Part shown: piece after piece, positions 21,138 to 34,795 of the stretch
How the letters are laid out: each line of letters starts with the position of its first letter
Numbering within the stretch: the first letter of the stretch is position 1
Source: Taiwanofungus camphoratus
Taxonomy: Eukaryota > Basidiomycota > Agaricomycetes > Polyporales > Taiwanofungaceae
Length of the DNA stretch: 64,000 bases
Reading direction: 5' to 3'
Assembly (NCBI GenBank): GCA_003999685.1
Contig: CP021230.1
Location: 1,178,001 to 1,242,000 of the forward strand
Translations under genes and position numbers: made by a program
Notes under the pieces: model-generated
Databases searched by the model: none
What the model was told of the DNA's origin: nothing
Seen by the model: the letters and a program-made list of their open reading frames with translations, nothing else

Positions 21138-23450
21138 TTATAAGCTATAACAATCTATAAGACTAACATTCCATGGAATGAAGCTCTCTGCCAATTGTAA
21201 GGGCACCGCACCCAGGAGCAGGCACCGACCTTCCCACCTTGTCTCTGAAGTTGCCTCCATCACACCGGTGCCATGCATCCAGCTGGACAAATTTGAGTAA
21301 AACCACGAGAACAAGAAAAAATTGTGCACACACCCTATAACAGCACCAGCAAGACAAAGATACTCGCCCCAACTCTCAGAGTTCCAACAGTTGAACAAGG
21401 TTTCCAGCGCAATCTTCGATTCGAAGTACAGGCCATTATTACCAAAGAGCCTGTGGTTCGGTGACAGAGGCAAGATGACTTGAGTAGGCCGAGTAAGAAT
21501 GTGACGACCCGCCTTCTTGACTTTGACTGCTCCAAGCAAACGAAGGAGGTTGACTAACATGATGCGGTGTGCAAGTTCTGATTTATCATCCAAACCGTCG
21601 ATCTCGCGACCATTCTCGGGGACGGCCGCAAAAGGTAGAACATAGTCTAGATCAAGGCCAAGTGTGGAATAAATATAATCAACAAGAGCCTCCACATCTT
21701 GCTTCGAGCCCTGGTTGAAAGGGACAACAGTCAATGCGGAGCCTTTGCTACCGAACCGTTGGAAAATGCCCTGGTAGTATTCCACCGTCGAACGACTATA
21801 ACGAGATGTTGTGATGACAACCTGAGCACCGCCGGATAGCAGGCCTTTGAGAACCTCGACCCCGATTGACCCTTTGCCCACACCAGTCAGAAGCGCGTTC
21901 TTATCCTTGAACGTCGTTCCGGAAGTTGCAATTTCATGGAGTATATCGAGGTAGACACCAGTGAGATTACTGCTATACTCCCAAGTGGTGCCAACCTTAC
22001 GCTTGAGATGGAGAAGAGGAACCTTATCCGCGGTAACAGAAGTGATGCCAGACACTTGAGGGCAGAGGAATTGCGAGGAAGAACGGCGGGTACGAGGCGC
22101 TCCAGGACGGGGACGCGATTCAGGCCGCTTACGAAGGGTGCGCACGACGCCTTCGTAAAGAGCCTTGATGCGATTCTTCTGCTCTTCGCTGATTTCGGGC
22201 TGAGATTTCACCACGTTCCACAGCTTCAAAACGTCGTCCTGGATCTTCTGAATATTGGTCGGAGACGAGATTGTGTCACCGCTAGCCATTTCCTCAACAT
22301 ATGCTTCCAACTTCCTGACGTTTTCTCTTACTACTTCGGAGTAGACGATATCACCCTTTGCCGTGACTTCCGTGTGCGGGGCAGTCGGAAACGTGACCAT
22401 TCAGTCATGATTAGCATGAAACAAATTACGTTCAGAAAATCAAAGCATACCGTCTTTATAAAGAGGTGGCTGGCCAATTACTTCACGACAGTTGTCAATC
22501 AGCTATTGGCCAAACTGCTTCGCGAGCTTGTAAGTCTCTCCGTGAGTGGGATCACATTGATTGATGTAATATTGCATGTAAGTGACGAGTTCAGGATCCG
22601 CACGGTTCATGATAGCAATGCAGCGGGCTGTGATCTCACGATCCACAGTCGTTAAACGGCCAAAAATGATATCGTAGAACATCAACAGGGCATCTTGACG
22701 AACCCAATTCCAGGACGAATCGAAATGTCTGGCCTTGAGCGCGTCGAATACTGGCTGGATTCCATCTATATAAGTATCTCCGTGTTCTCTCGAAATGGCA
22801 TCCAACCGAGATTGAAGAGCTCCAACGTTAACCTTTTCCGCCTCATATTTATGCTCTCCAGCTCGAGAATCGCGTTTGAGGTACCGCATGTAAAGTTCAA
22901 TCTGCTGCGCCGCAAACTGCTCCTGTTCTGCCTGGAACTTGAGGAACTCTTCACTGTTAATGGTGGGACCACCACCACCACCTCCGCCTCCACTACTAGA
23001 ACTGCCAGTAGCCAATGAAATACCAGCCCTTTGAGCGTACACTGCGACGACCGAGTCCAACCACATTTTGGCATCAACTTCCGACGCTAACCGCTTAGAC
23101 GGTTCCATCGTGGTTCCAAGTATGAGGACACCATCACCACGTGAAGGTCCCAAACCCCAAGTCTTCGAAAGATACGATTTGATCGCAGACATATTGAAGC
23201 CACCAGGCATTTTGCCACCGATGAGACACGAGACAAGACCAGACGAATATTTACCTAGTACGCCCGAGTGTCCGACGCCTAAGGCCGCACCAAGTTCTTC
23301 TAAAGGAAGCTCCTCTCCTTTCTCAGGTGCAGATGTAAATTCTAGCTGAAGATCGCCGAGAATCTCATTTTGAAGAGTCGACTTGCCACCAACAAGGTCT
23401 TTGACGGATTTCGACAGAGGTATCTCTTCTACCTTCTTTTTGAGCTTCTG

Positions 23451-23455
23451 AGCTA
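23451..23455. repeat. 5-bp target duplication of Gyp3 (agcta)
   Basis: agcta here and at 29551-29555. The FAS exon sequence reads continuously when one copy and Gyp3 are ignored. Confidence 0.9.
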
Positions 23456-26400
23456 TGTTACGGGGGGTCTACGCCCGTAGGTGACTACCGTGACGGGGGG
23501 TCGTTGAGTAGTCAGGCGTGAAGTGTAAACGAGGAGTCAGCCTGGCTGACGACGAGTACACGTCTAAGTCTTCAACCGCTAGCCCAACGGTCTCGAGAGA
23601 GTTGCGGGCTAAGTCACAGCCTAAGTCCTAGTGTAGTCACAGGGATATAGGTGGTCTAAGGCGACCCGTTGAATAGACGAAGGTATAGGGGCCTAAGCCC
23701 AGTCGTAAAGTACAAATGGTAACGACGGCACCAAAGTACACAGTGTAACTAAGGAGGACAAGATTGGGGTGCTCCGCGGTGAGCCAACCCCTTAAGTACT
23801 ATGGTGGGTTTAGGGCAAGCCAGCCCTCACTCCCACGGGTTCCAGCACCTAAGCGTCCATAAGTCAGAGGCCCAAGTGGTCCCTTCTGAGGAACAGTCCA
23901 TAACTAAGCGGGTGACGGTCAGCCCGTCAGGAATAATGGTGATAATTGTAAGTGTACACGACCCGCTAGTCCGGTATAGTGAAGAGAAATGAAAATGTAA
24001 GTTCGCACCATCACCGCCTTGTAACATTACCCCCCTCTCAAGGACTCGTCGCCCCGACGATCGAACCCTCAGCGTCTGACCAAGCCAACAGCCGGGTGTC
24101 TATTTCTGGCCGTAGATCGGCATCCACCAGGGCCCAGGCCGTGCGGTGCGCAAGTCTCCACTGATCGTACGGATCGTCGGACGCTGCCAATGGGGGCACT
24201 GTCTCCTGAATGTTTCGGTAGGGGTGTGCGCGTGTGTGTCTTGCTCGTACTCGGGGTGCGAGGTCTCGTACCCTTGCTGCGCTGTGGTTCAAGTAGACGG
24301 ATAGCTGTCGGGGGTCTGTATGAGTGGACATCGTAGTGCCGTGCCTCCACTGAATGTCGGTTGTATGCAGCTTTGCAGATCCGGGTGTAGCGGGCGTTGA
24401 CCTGGGGCCTTGCAGGCAACCTGTTGACCTTCTTATATTCCTCCAGAAGGTCGGGTGAGTTCCTTAAGTCCGCCTCGGACTGCCATGTATTAGCCGAGTT
24501 CGGCCATCCAACCCATTTGATTAGGAACTGCCATTTCCCACGTTGGGCACGATGCCCGTGAATGGCTTCAACTTCGTATTCTTCATCGCCATCGACTAAT
24601 TCTGGGGGCGGCCTTGTGAAGTTCGGACCATGTTCCTTGGTTTCCCTGTATGGTGTCAACAGCGATGCATGGAATACTGGATGTATCTTCCATGCCCTTG
24701 GTAGCTGAAGCTTGTACGTTAGCGGTCCTAGGACTTCGGCTATCTTGAGTGGTCCCACTCGCTTTGGGGAAAACTTCCTCGGGGTCTTTAGGCGGAGGTT
24801 AGTTGCTTCTAGCCAAACCTGCGTCCCCTTCTCAAGTGGCTGCCATGTGGTTCGAGCCCTTTCTGCCATCAACTGCGCAGCTAGATCCTGTGCTGCCAGT
24901 GCTTCCTTTCTGAACTCTCCGATGGCTAAGAGTCGGTCCTTGATTGATGGGTACCTTTCCGATGCCTTTGGTGATCCGATTGCCTTTGGATCATATCCCA
25001 TAATCAGCTTGAATGGTGACTCCCTTCTTCCAGCATGTGGCACCTGATTGTGTGCGAATTCAAATTCCGGGATAAACTTTGCCCAGTTATGAGGATTGTT
25101 GGCACACAGGATTCTCCATGCGGCTTCGAGTTCCTGATTGACACGCTCAGTGCTTCCATCAGACTGCGGATGGTAGGCAGTGCTCATGGCCGCTTTGACA
25201 CCTGTCAGCTTGCACCACTCCCGGAACACCGTTGCTGTGAACTGTGGGCCTCGGTCCGATATGATTCTGTCAGGTAGCCCATATCGCCGGTAAACGTTCT
25301 GATGGAGTGCCTCGGCTGTTCCTACTGCATCGATGGTCTTGTTGCAAGGAACCAGGACTATCCCTTTGGACAGTTCTCGGTCCACCACTACCATTAGTGC
25401 GTCAGATCCACGCGATTCTGGCAGGTCTGTGATGAAGTCGACTGAGATGTGTGAGAACGGCCTGGAGTTCGGTTCCGTTGGGATGGGTTGCATTGGTGGT
25501 CGTGTTGGATGCGTGTTGACCTTATTCTCCTGGCATTTGGCGCAGCCTTTCACGTATTTTTCGATAAACGTGGTCATGCCATCCCAGAACCAGTCCCTTC
25601 TAGCAATGGCAAACGTTCCCTGTGCTCCTGGATGGGCCATAGCTGGGGTGTCATGGCAAAGTCGAATGACTTCTCTGCGCAAGTCATCACTAGGGGGTAC
25701 GTAGATTCGATTTTTGTACAGAATCAATCCATCCTGCACATCCCAATCAGCCAATGTTGTGTGCGCAAATCCAGTGCCCTTGAATGGTGGTACTTTCCCC
25801 CGTTTTAAAGCGTCAATCGTCTCGATGACCATGCTGTCACGACTTCGGTGTTGCCGGATGCGCTCGATGAGGTCAACATTAACTGCCTTTGCAAACAGTG
25901 TTTCTGGTAAGAGGACAATGTCCTCATTGTCCCTCTCACCCCCTGGGTGTCCTGGTCTACGTGATAGGGTGTCCGCCACTACGAGTCGTTTACCCTTTCG
26001 ATTCTCCAGTCGTAATTCAAACTGTGAAAGCAGTAGTTGCCATCGTGCCTGGCGTCGTGTTAGCCGTTGGGCTTCTCTGAAGTATGTCAGGTTCTTGTGG
26101 TCCGTTATAACCGTGACCGGGTGCTTTGCGCCCTCCAGGTGGTGACGCCATTCCTCAAGTGCTCGTACGATTGCCAGTAGTTCTCTATCATAGATCTGAT
26201 AGTTCCGTTCTGCTTCCTTCAGCGATTTTGAAAGGAATGCCACCGGGTGAAGTTTTCCATCAGGGCCCTCCTGTTGCAGTACTGCACCTGTCGCAACCAG
26301 TGAGGCATCGGCCTCGATTACAAACGGTTTCTCAGGGTCGGGCATGGTGAGTACTGGGGCCTCACAAAAACGGCGTTTAAATGCCTCGAAGGCTGCCTGG

Positions 26401-29400
26401 CACTTGTTCGACCAGTTCCAAGCTACCCCCTTTTTCTTAAGTGCATTCAGGGGGTGGGCGATGTCCGAGAATCCGCGTATAAACCGTCGATAGTAATTGG
26501 CAAGGCCCAGGAATCGTTCCACATCCTTGACTTTGGTCGGTATGGGCCATTCATCGATGCCCCGCAGCTTGCCAGTGTCCATATGGATGTGGCCCGGTGT
26601 GATGGTCATTCCCAGAAACTCAACTTCTTGTACATCAAAGGCACACTTTTCCGGTTTCACAAAGAGGTCCATCTCCTGCAAGCGTTGCAGTACCCGGCGT
26701 GTCCGTTCTCGGTGGATGGTAGCATCATCGGAGTAGATCAGGATGTCGTCCATATAAATGGCTAACCATCCTTCCGCAAGCATGTCTTGAAACCCATCAT
26801 TCATAAGCCGCTGGAAGGTGGCCGGGGCATTGCACATGCCGTAGAACATTACCGTTGGTTCAACTAGCTTCTTGGTTTCCGTGGTGATTCACCATGAACG
26901 CTCCCTTCCACTGGTCGCCCTCCCTGATGCGTACATTGTTGTAGCCATTTCGGAGGTCCAGCTTCGTGAATATGGTTGCCTTTTGCAGGTTGTCGATGAG
27001 CTCTCCAATGAGTGGGAGTGGTATGCATCTTTTACCGTGCTGTTGTTGAGGTATCGGTAATCCTGACAGGGCCTGAGGTACCATCCTTTTTGCCACAAAA
27101 AATGCTGGGGAGGCCATGGGTGACTTTGAGTCCGTAGATATCCTTTCGCCAGGTTCTCGTCAAGGAACTTGTCCATCTCTGCTTGTTCAGCCAGGATAAT
27201 GCAATTACCCCGCACTTCCTAGGTACAAAGTTAGGCTTTGTCTCCACAGCGTGGTCCCATGGTCTCGAACCAGGGAATCGAGCAGCGGCCGCCTTTTCAA
27301 AGCGGTCCCTGTAGTCGAGTAAGTACCAGGCACCAGGTCTTCAATCTGTGGCCCCTCCTCAGGGGGTGTCAGTGGTGCGCTTGTCTGCCTGGCGGTGGCT
27401 ATGAACCGTTTTGAGCCCCTTACATGGCTGTTCCGATCTAACGATGGTTGAGACTTCTTGGGTGGCTGCAGCAGGCCCATTTCATCGAATAGGGGTTCCG
27501 GTTGATCGTTAACATGCCTAAGACCCTTCTCCCCTTGTATAAGCACATAGGATGGTTTCTAGCTCATCATCGTCCTCGTGTGCAGAGGCTCGGCACAATG
27601 GGATGCCGTCCGTGGTAGGCTGGTTCATGATCCAAGCATAGTACCCCTGCCATTCCTTAATCCTGTCCGGGTCAACCGTGAGGGTCCCTTTCGGCAATCA
27701 ATCTGCGGGTTGACTTGAATCAACCAAGGGTTGCCCAGCACTACTTCGAGGTCCCCGATGTCCGATACATAGAAGTTTGTGGGTATGTCATACCCTTCAA
27801 GCCGTATGCTCCCTTCAACTCGATGGGTAATTGGTCCACCCCTGTTGGGGGCCCATCAATGGTCGTACTTCGTACCTTCCGAGGTAGCGGTCGTGTGGGC
27901 AGTCCCCATCGTTCCACAAGGTCAGGGTGTATGAGGTTGGCATCGGCTCCGCTATCGATTAGTGGTCTCACAGCGATGGCCTTTTTCCCGGCGACGACAT
28001 AACCTTCTACATACAGAGTGGTTCCTTTCCGATATCCTGTGATTGTGGCCCCCATTGAGATGGTCGGGTCCTTACTGGTCTTTGGCTTGTCCAAGTTTCT
28101 TTGCGCAGGTTTCCCTGTGCCTTCAGCCAATGATTCCCCTCCTGGGGCATCAGTGAAGTGCTCAAAATGAGGGAACCGTTTCTGTTCAATGGACTCTATG
28201 GTGGACGTTCCTAAGGATTCCTCCGTTTCTTCACTGCTCCAGTAGTCTGCTGGCGGGACCGGATATGGCTGGGTTTCCTCCAAGGCGAAGTCGTCTGAGT
28301 TTGACGAGTGGTGTAGTTCCAGTTCCCTGTCTCTCCCGGCATCATTGGAAGGTTGTGGAAGTCTGGGTCGCTTTGTGTGGATTATCGTGTTCATCGTCAG
28401 CTTCCCCTAGGGCCACGTCTCTGTGTCCTTCCTTTCTGATTTTCCTGGGCTCCGGGCATGCCTTGACCAAGTGTCCTGGCTTCCTGCATCGGTAGCAGCT
28501 CCTCTTCTTCCAGTGATGAGGTGTCAGAGCTGTATTGGGGTGGTTGTGTCGGTGTCCTTGCCTGGAGCCTGTGCCTCTCTGCCCCTGTTCGAGGCTTCAG
28601 TGGAGGGTGAGAAAGTCTGAGGTCATTGCCGCTTGGGGTAAGCGGTCCATCCCAGGGATCCCTAGGCTGCTTCTTCTGTTGTTCCGGTCGGGGTATGTAG
28701 TCTTCCTCCCTTCCTTCCTTCAATTTTCTTCGCCAGGTGATAGCTCTCCAGACTATCGCCAGGAATTCTCCATCTTTCCGGTGTTTCTTATCCTTCAATT
28801 CAACACTGATGGTACGCACTTGTAGTCAAGTGATCCTCCTGCCAGTCCCTTCCAACGGGGACACTGGTCTTACCCAATCCTTCCTATGAGGACGTTGGTG
28901 AGGGTCCGGTTTCTTCCACTTGCTCGTGTTCTAATTCGCTATCCTGAGATAGAGTTTGTAGAAGGAATCTTGTCCTAATGTTACGGGGGGTCTACGCCCG
29001 TAGGTGACTACCGTGACGGGGGGTCGTTGAGTAGTCAGGCGTGAAGTGTAAACGAGGAGTCAGCCTGGCTGACGACGAGTACACGTCTAAGTCTTCAACC
29101 GCTAGCCCAACGGTCTCGAGAGAGTTGCGGGCTAAGTCACAGCCTAAGTCCTAGTGTAGTCACAGGGATATAGGTGGTCTAAGGCGACCCGTTGAATAGA
29201 CGAAGGTATAGGGGCCTAAGCCCAGTCGTAAAGTACAAATGGTAACGACGGCACCAAAGTACACAGTGTAACTAAGGAGGACAAGATTGGGGGTGCTCCG
29301 CGGTGAGCCAACCCCTTAAGTACTATGGTGGGTTTAGGGCAAGCCAGCCCTCACTCCCACGGGTTCCAGCACCTAAGCGTCCATAAGTCAGAGGCCCAAG

Positions 29401-29550
29401 TGGTCCCTTCTGAGGAACAGTCCATAACTAAGCGGGTGACGGTCAGCCCGTCAGGAATAATGGTGATAATTGTAAGTGTACACGACCCGCTAGTCCGGTA
29501 TAGTGAAGAGAAATGAAAATGTAAGTTCGCACCATCACCGCCTTGTAACA
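23456..29550 (-). mobile_element. Gyp3: young full-length Ty3/Gypsy chromovirus inside the FAS cargo
   Basis: Two LTRs (23456-24026 and 28979-29550; TGTTACGG...CTTGTAACA) are nearly identical, with about one difference in some 571 bp, so the insertion is recent. A polypurine tract abuts the 3' LTR (24027-24039). In element order: a short gag region with a CCHC knuckle (CYRCRKPGHLVKAC, about 28.5 kb), aspartic protease with a DSGAD motif (about 28.0 kb), then reverse transcriptase with YMDD, RNase H, integrase and a chromodomain, mostly in one long frame over 24.07-26.85 kb. It looks largely whole in pol, but gag is much shorter than usual and there are a few breaks upstream. The family differs from Gyp1 and Gyp2 (different LTR). 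Confidence 0.92.
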
Positions 29551-31161
29551 AGCTACAATGACAGTGAGAATATCCGTCGCCTTGACCGGAACGTCGTCGA
29601 CGCTAGCCACTGCGGCCACCACATTAGCGACTGCAGGGGGTGCTTGCACAACTACTTGGGAGGAAGTTATATCCTTGGGCGATATCGAGTCAATATTAGA
29701 AGTGGACGCTTCATTGGTAGAGGCCTCCAGCTCGTCCTCGAACTGGTAATATACCTCTTTGACGTTCTTCGCATGACAGAAAATGGCTCGAACATGGCTG
29801 ACGGAGTCGTCCTGTGCTTCATACTTGGCCTTCAACGTTCGAGTTGCCATGCCCGTGAGAGTGGGAGAGGGGCCGATTTCAATGAAACGTTCGAAATCAT
29901 AACGGGTGAATAATATGTCCTGCGTTTCGATCCACCTCACCGGCGACGCGAATTGATATGCCAAAAGTTCAACGAGAATAATATAAGCGAGTTTTTGCCG
30001 CTGCTCGGGGGAACCCCAATTCTCTTGATCCCATTTTCGAAGGACTTTGTCAAGACGTGCGGACAAAGTCTGGTCGTAGATGATCTGTGCATATTCCCTG
30101 CTAACTTCGAAAGGCTTGGCGACGAGGTTCGGGACATACTTCCCTATGAGCGTATCCGGGTTCAGATGTGCAGGATTGATCTTCTTGGACAGATCTAAGA
30201 AAACAAAATTCATTTCAAAATGATGACTTCTGCAGACAAACAAGGACGTACAAGCTCTGAACGGCATAACTCCTGCCCATAAATAACGGGAGTGGAACGG
30301 AACGTCAATCCCAGGCAAGGGAATGGTAGCAAAGCCACGCTCCAACTTGATGTATCCTTCAGAGGCCTGCTGTTCTTTTGCCCGGGTAAACGATGAGTCG
30401 ACAATTTCGCTGAGCATTTCCTTGACTTGTTCGACAGTGAATTTCTCGGTTAACTGGTAAACGATCAGTGTCAAATTAGGAAGCGAGGCACCTCATCGCA
30501 TACCTTCTGAATGTCAACCTTCTCCATTTCAGCACGTTAGTTAAAGTCTGAAGAGCAATCAGTTCGCCGGCGCAAACATATTGTTGGCCCTAGTGAGAAT
30601 GGCAAATTCAGCCAGAATTTAACCAATCAACTGAAAAACATCCCATACCTCGACATTGAAATTGACGATCTCAAGCAAGCAGCCGGTTCGATGAGCGATA
30701 TCGTCAACTACCTCACGCAGAGCAGCGTCGTTGAAAGTCTTCGATATCCTACTTGGATTGACTGCACACATCGCATAATTGGATCGATTCTGTGCGTCCC
30801 GTTCGACAGCCCGCTACATGGTGATCCCACGATAGAAGACGATGTCGACGAGAGACGAAATAGCAAGGACTCCGGCGATTGACGCGAGAGCAGAGTATTC
30901 ACCAAGGGAGTGGCCGGCAAAAGGCGAATCTCTCTGAACGAGGCCTTTGGAACGCATGTCCTCGAAGGCAGCGCGCTCAGTGACGACGAGGGCAATTTGA
31001 GCGAATTGTGTAGCAAGCAACAAGCCGGAAGGATGACTGAAAGTGTACCGCTGGGTTCTGACATTAATGTCACCAAACAGAGGAAGAGTCTTGACATTGC
31101 CGTCCTTATCCATCGTATCGTAGGTCATATCCATGTACTGCTGGCATATTGCCTGACCTTT

Positions 31162-34100
31162 GATTTCTCCAATTTCAGGAGGGTTCTAAGGGTGCGTAAG
31201 AAACAATCATATTCGATTTTTAAACATCTACTCACTAGGTCGAAGTAGCGATACCATGGCTACACAAACATAATGGTCAAGGACTGGGATTGATCGACTA
31301 GGAATTGATCACTTACAAACTGTTTGCCTTCGGCTTTCCTGATGATTTCGGATGGAACACCCTTGAACTGCCGTAATGGAGTCATGGATCCCCACCTAAG
31401 ATGGAGTATTAGCATTGCATCAATCATGGACAGCTATTCCTACTCACATCCGTCTCTCGACCATCTTACATAGATCAAGAACAGCCTTTGCCGGCATGGC
31501 CCAACCATGTTTGAGACAAATTTCAAACATGGCTCGTAAAATACTAATTTGAGGCGGTGAAGTCAGGCATAGGCGATGATCGGGGAGAGAATAACTCACC
31601 GTCCAGCCGACTGTTGGACATAGACCATATCTGCAACAAGAGCAAAGCCTATAGTGCCTAGATCAGTAGGTGTACTGCAGATTGAAACGGTGTACCAGCC
31701 TTCAAGCTTGAGTTGCAAGATGTAGGCTTGAAGCAGAACATTGATTTTGGCAGCAGGCTCTTCCACACTTTCCTTGACAGGAATTGGAACTCTCTCCAGC
31801 AGCTTGCCCAATTCTAATTTTTCCTGCGTGCATATGATTGTCAAGATGCATATTACAAGCGACGTAAAAGGAACTTACATCTTGTCGCACCTGTAATAAT
31901 TGTGACATCAATCCTGTGCATAACACGGTGATGAAAATGAGCACGCACTGGCAGTAGCTTGAACTCGCTTGACAGAGCGAACACTCTGAAAAGCTCCAAA
32001 GTTGACATTGTTGGTCTGAGATGCTGATTGTACGTCGCCATTGAAGTGTACGAGACATAGTAATGTGAGGCAATGCGACCTAGCTCAGTGCTTTGGAATC
32101 TCCCCGATGCTCGCTCGTACTTGATTAGATGGCACTTCTCGAGTAAGACTGCAGCAGTGTGAGCAATATCCGCACGCTTCTGAACCAGCGTCGGATCATC
32201 TTCTAGGTAGTCAATTCCGACACTGTACAGCGCTGAATCTTTGAGCATTCGAACATATCTGATTAAAGCACGATCTCAGTAAGCGAGAGCTTATGACCAG
32301 GATGAGACATTGAACTTACAAATATGTATATCCTAACCACTGGACGGCTTCATCTCGGTTTCGAATTGTCCCCAGGACAATCTCAGCATTGAGATTATCC
32401 GCAAGTTTTGACACGAACTGCGACTCGATAGGCAGCTGCTGATTCATCAAGCTCAGGTAGTACTGCAATTCTGAGTGATTCGTGATGATGATACCTTCTC
32501 CGTAGGTATCATACTGCGGACGACCAGCGCGACCGAGCATCTGCAACACATTCTGAGATGATAGCTCAACCCACCGACCTTTCTCTGGGTTGTAAATCTG
32601 TGTGCCTTTGATTATAACTGTGTGCGCGGGCAAGTTGACGCCCCAAGCGAGTGTGGCGGTGCAGACGAGGACCTGGAGATGCCCATCGGCGAAGAGCTCC
32701 TCTACTAACCCACGATCCTCCCTCGACATTCCAGCATGATGGATACCAAAACCAAACTGAAGCAGGTCCTTCAGATTTGTATCCTTCACATTGTTTGATT
32801 CTTCGAGAAGAATCTCTCTCGTAGCTCCTTCAGGCTTGACGAATTGTGTAATAGTCTCCTTTTCGATGGCCATATCTCAGATGAACTTAGCCGTCTTTGA
32901 GGTCTCCTTCCGCGAGTGTACGAAGACGAGCGTCTGATTCTTGCCCGCCTGGTCAAGCACTTTCTCGTAGCAAACTTCATTCATCACCTGGTATCGTTTG
33001 ATGGCCTTCTTCTCTGTAACACCGATGAACTGTTGCTGCAAGACACATGGTCGATAGGACGCGTCGAAGTAGAAGATACCTTTTGATGGATCGACTCGAA
33101 GGAATGTGGCAACGTTCTGGTAGTTCGGCAACGTCGCAGAAAGGCCAACCAAGCGAACATACTCAGACGTCTGTTCCATCCGTCTAATCGTTCGCGCGAT
33201 GATGCTCTCGAGGACAGGGCCACGCTCGTCATGCAGCAAGTGGATCTCGTCAATAATGATGAGACGCACGAGATTGGTGTAACTGGTATCCGTGCTCTTG
33301 CGGGTGATGACATCGTATTTCTCCGGCGTCGTGACGATTATCTGTGTCTCGGCGATTTGCTGCTTGGTCATTTGTGCGTCGCCGGTTAGTTCGCCGACCT
33401 TGACACCATAAACGCTGAGCCGAGAGCTGAAGTTGCCAACCATTTCCTGCACCAAAGCCTTCATAGGAGCGACATAGATAATCTTGAATGAGTTGAGATC
33501 AAAAACACCGCTTTCTTCATCCCGGTATTTCGATAACTCGTTCAATATCGTAAGCATAGCGACGTTTGTCTGGTACTTAGCTTGAGTGATACCGCAACAA
33601 TCTAATGTTAAATAAACATACCTTGCCAGCTCCAGTAGGCGCACAAAGGAGGATTGGTTCATCTGTGCCAAACGCGACAGGATAGAGCTTGCTCTGAATG
33701 CGATTGAGGTTCTTGATGCCTGGGAAGCCTTCTCTTGCCCAGGCTGGAAGATCAGTGATCGGAACGAAGTCTCCCGGAGCGACCGGTTTTTGCTTAGGAG
33801 CAGGGACATGAATCTCTTCATACCCCTTTTTCGCCCGCTTGAACGAGCCCTCCGGCAGCTTGCACTTCTTATTCGACATGAGATGGCCACCTTGACTGAA
33901 TGCCATACCTTCCAGATCCACGGTTTTCTTCGGTTGGACCGTCGAACCCAGCGCAAGAGTTGCAGTCTTCGGTACTTGCTCTACTTTCGGCTTCTCGTCC
34001 ACGTCCATGACATCGGTCCGTGCCTTCGCCTTCCTGTCTCCAGCGAGCTCCCTCAAGATCCAACCGAGACCCTTCTCCCGCATGGCAACCTCAACGTTGA

Positions 34101-34505
34101 CACGCTCATCAGCATCACTGCGCATAAGTTTGGTGCACCACACAATAACGTCACGGTTTTTGAGAAACTTCGTAATGACATGGAAGCTTTGGTATTCGAA
34201 GAGCTCCATGAGCTGGTTCTCACAATCGCGCAGGTTGGATTCTGAGCCTAGGATGGAAAGTACTGAAGCTGCTTTATCGGCAGCAGTAACTGGATCAGAG
34301 TAGACTTCAGAAATCTGTCGTTGGACCCAGAAACCATCGATAGAGTGAGGCGAAACGATATCTTTGTCAATATGCATCCTGCCCTGCCGCGCAGCGGAAC
34401 TGTTCCCGATGACAAGTTCGTCATCTCCTTCCAAGGACTCGGGCGGGCCCTCCCCGGCTGCCTCCTCCTCATTTTCTTCGTCCGACTCGTCTTGAATCTC
34501 ATAGC

Positions 34506-34536
<31 letters not shown>

Positions 34537-34795
34537 ATCAAATACGGCTGCAACGCCCGTCTCGTCGTCTATCTCGGCGTCTTTGCGTTCCATGTCGGAA
34601 TCGACCATTGTCTCATCCTCCGCACCGTAATCCGTGATCTTCTTCGACAAGTTGAGAAGCTGAGCAAAAGACTCATTTGAGATGGGCCCGACAACTTCTT
34701 GTACCTCCTTCTTCTTGTCGAAGTCCTTCAGGTTCTCATTTTTCAGCGTCTCCAATACGGTGTCTGCGGCACTGCGAACAACGTCATGTGCCTAC
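31162..34795 (-). pseudogene. BRR2: Captured BRR2 helicase segment (N-terminal half)
   Basis: BRR2 is the U5 snRNP Ski2-like ATPase that unwinds U4/U6 during spliceosome activation. The cargo begins at TVLETLKNENLKD (about 34.76 kb), passes the acidic N-terminal region and SPHSIDGFWVQRQ, and covers the first helicase cassette. Visible motifs are Walker A APTGAGK, DEIHLL (motif II), GLSATLPNY (motif III) and [12 protein letters not shown] (motif VI), followed by the winged-helix part and the start of the Sec63 domain, ending at NPPEIGEI. The second cassette is missing; the normal protein is about 2,150 aa. Introns are retained, for example right after APTGAGK near 33.62 kb. A TGA at 32877-32879 replaces the Arg expected in KFIRDMAIEK, so it is a pseudogene. 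Both ends abut FAS sequence. Confidence 0.92.

Larger units (their letters stand above)
21200..31161 (-). pseudogene. Captured fatty acid synthase segment: MPT, ACP linker, structural and ketoreductase regions
   Basis: Minus-strand host-gene cargo interrupted by Gyp3 (23456-29550). In reading order it contains the malonyl/palmitoyl transferase with its nucleophile motif GHSLGEY (about 30.9 kb) and FHSRYLW region; the LLAYQFASPVRWIETQD segment; an ACP linker; the DLVGGKSTLQNEILGD and PGGF regions typical of fungal FAS alpha; the FDSSWNWVRQDAL structural block; and the NAD(P)-binding ketoreductase with LLTGVGKGSIGVEVLKG (about 21.9 kb). GT-AG introns remain, for example before the W of GWMHGTGVMEAT near 21.3 kb. 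The MPT-to-alpha continuity shows a single-chain FAS parent. Homology stops near 21.2 kb, so the ketosynthase and phosphopantetheinyl transferase ends are absent. On the other side it is joined to BRR2 at 31161/31162. Confidence 0.9.

Noticed and set aside
24712-26765. Several plus-strand frames over Gyp3
   Set aside because: They are shadows of the long minus-strand pol frame.
33790-34680. Plus-strand frames of 98-151 residues
   Set aside because: Antisense of BRR2 exons, which carry clear helicase motifs on the minus strand.
31162-34795. Resident functional BRR2 gene
   Set aside because: Only the N-terminal half is present, it has an in-frame stop, and FAS sequence is attached at both ends.
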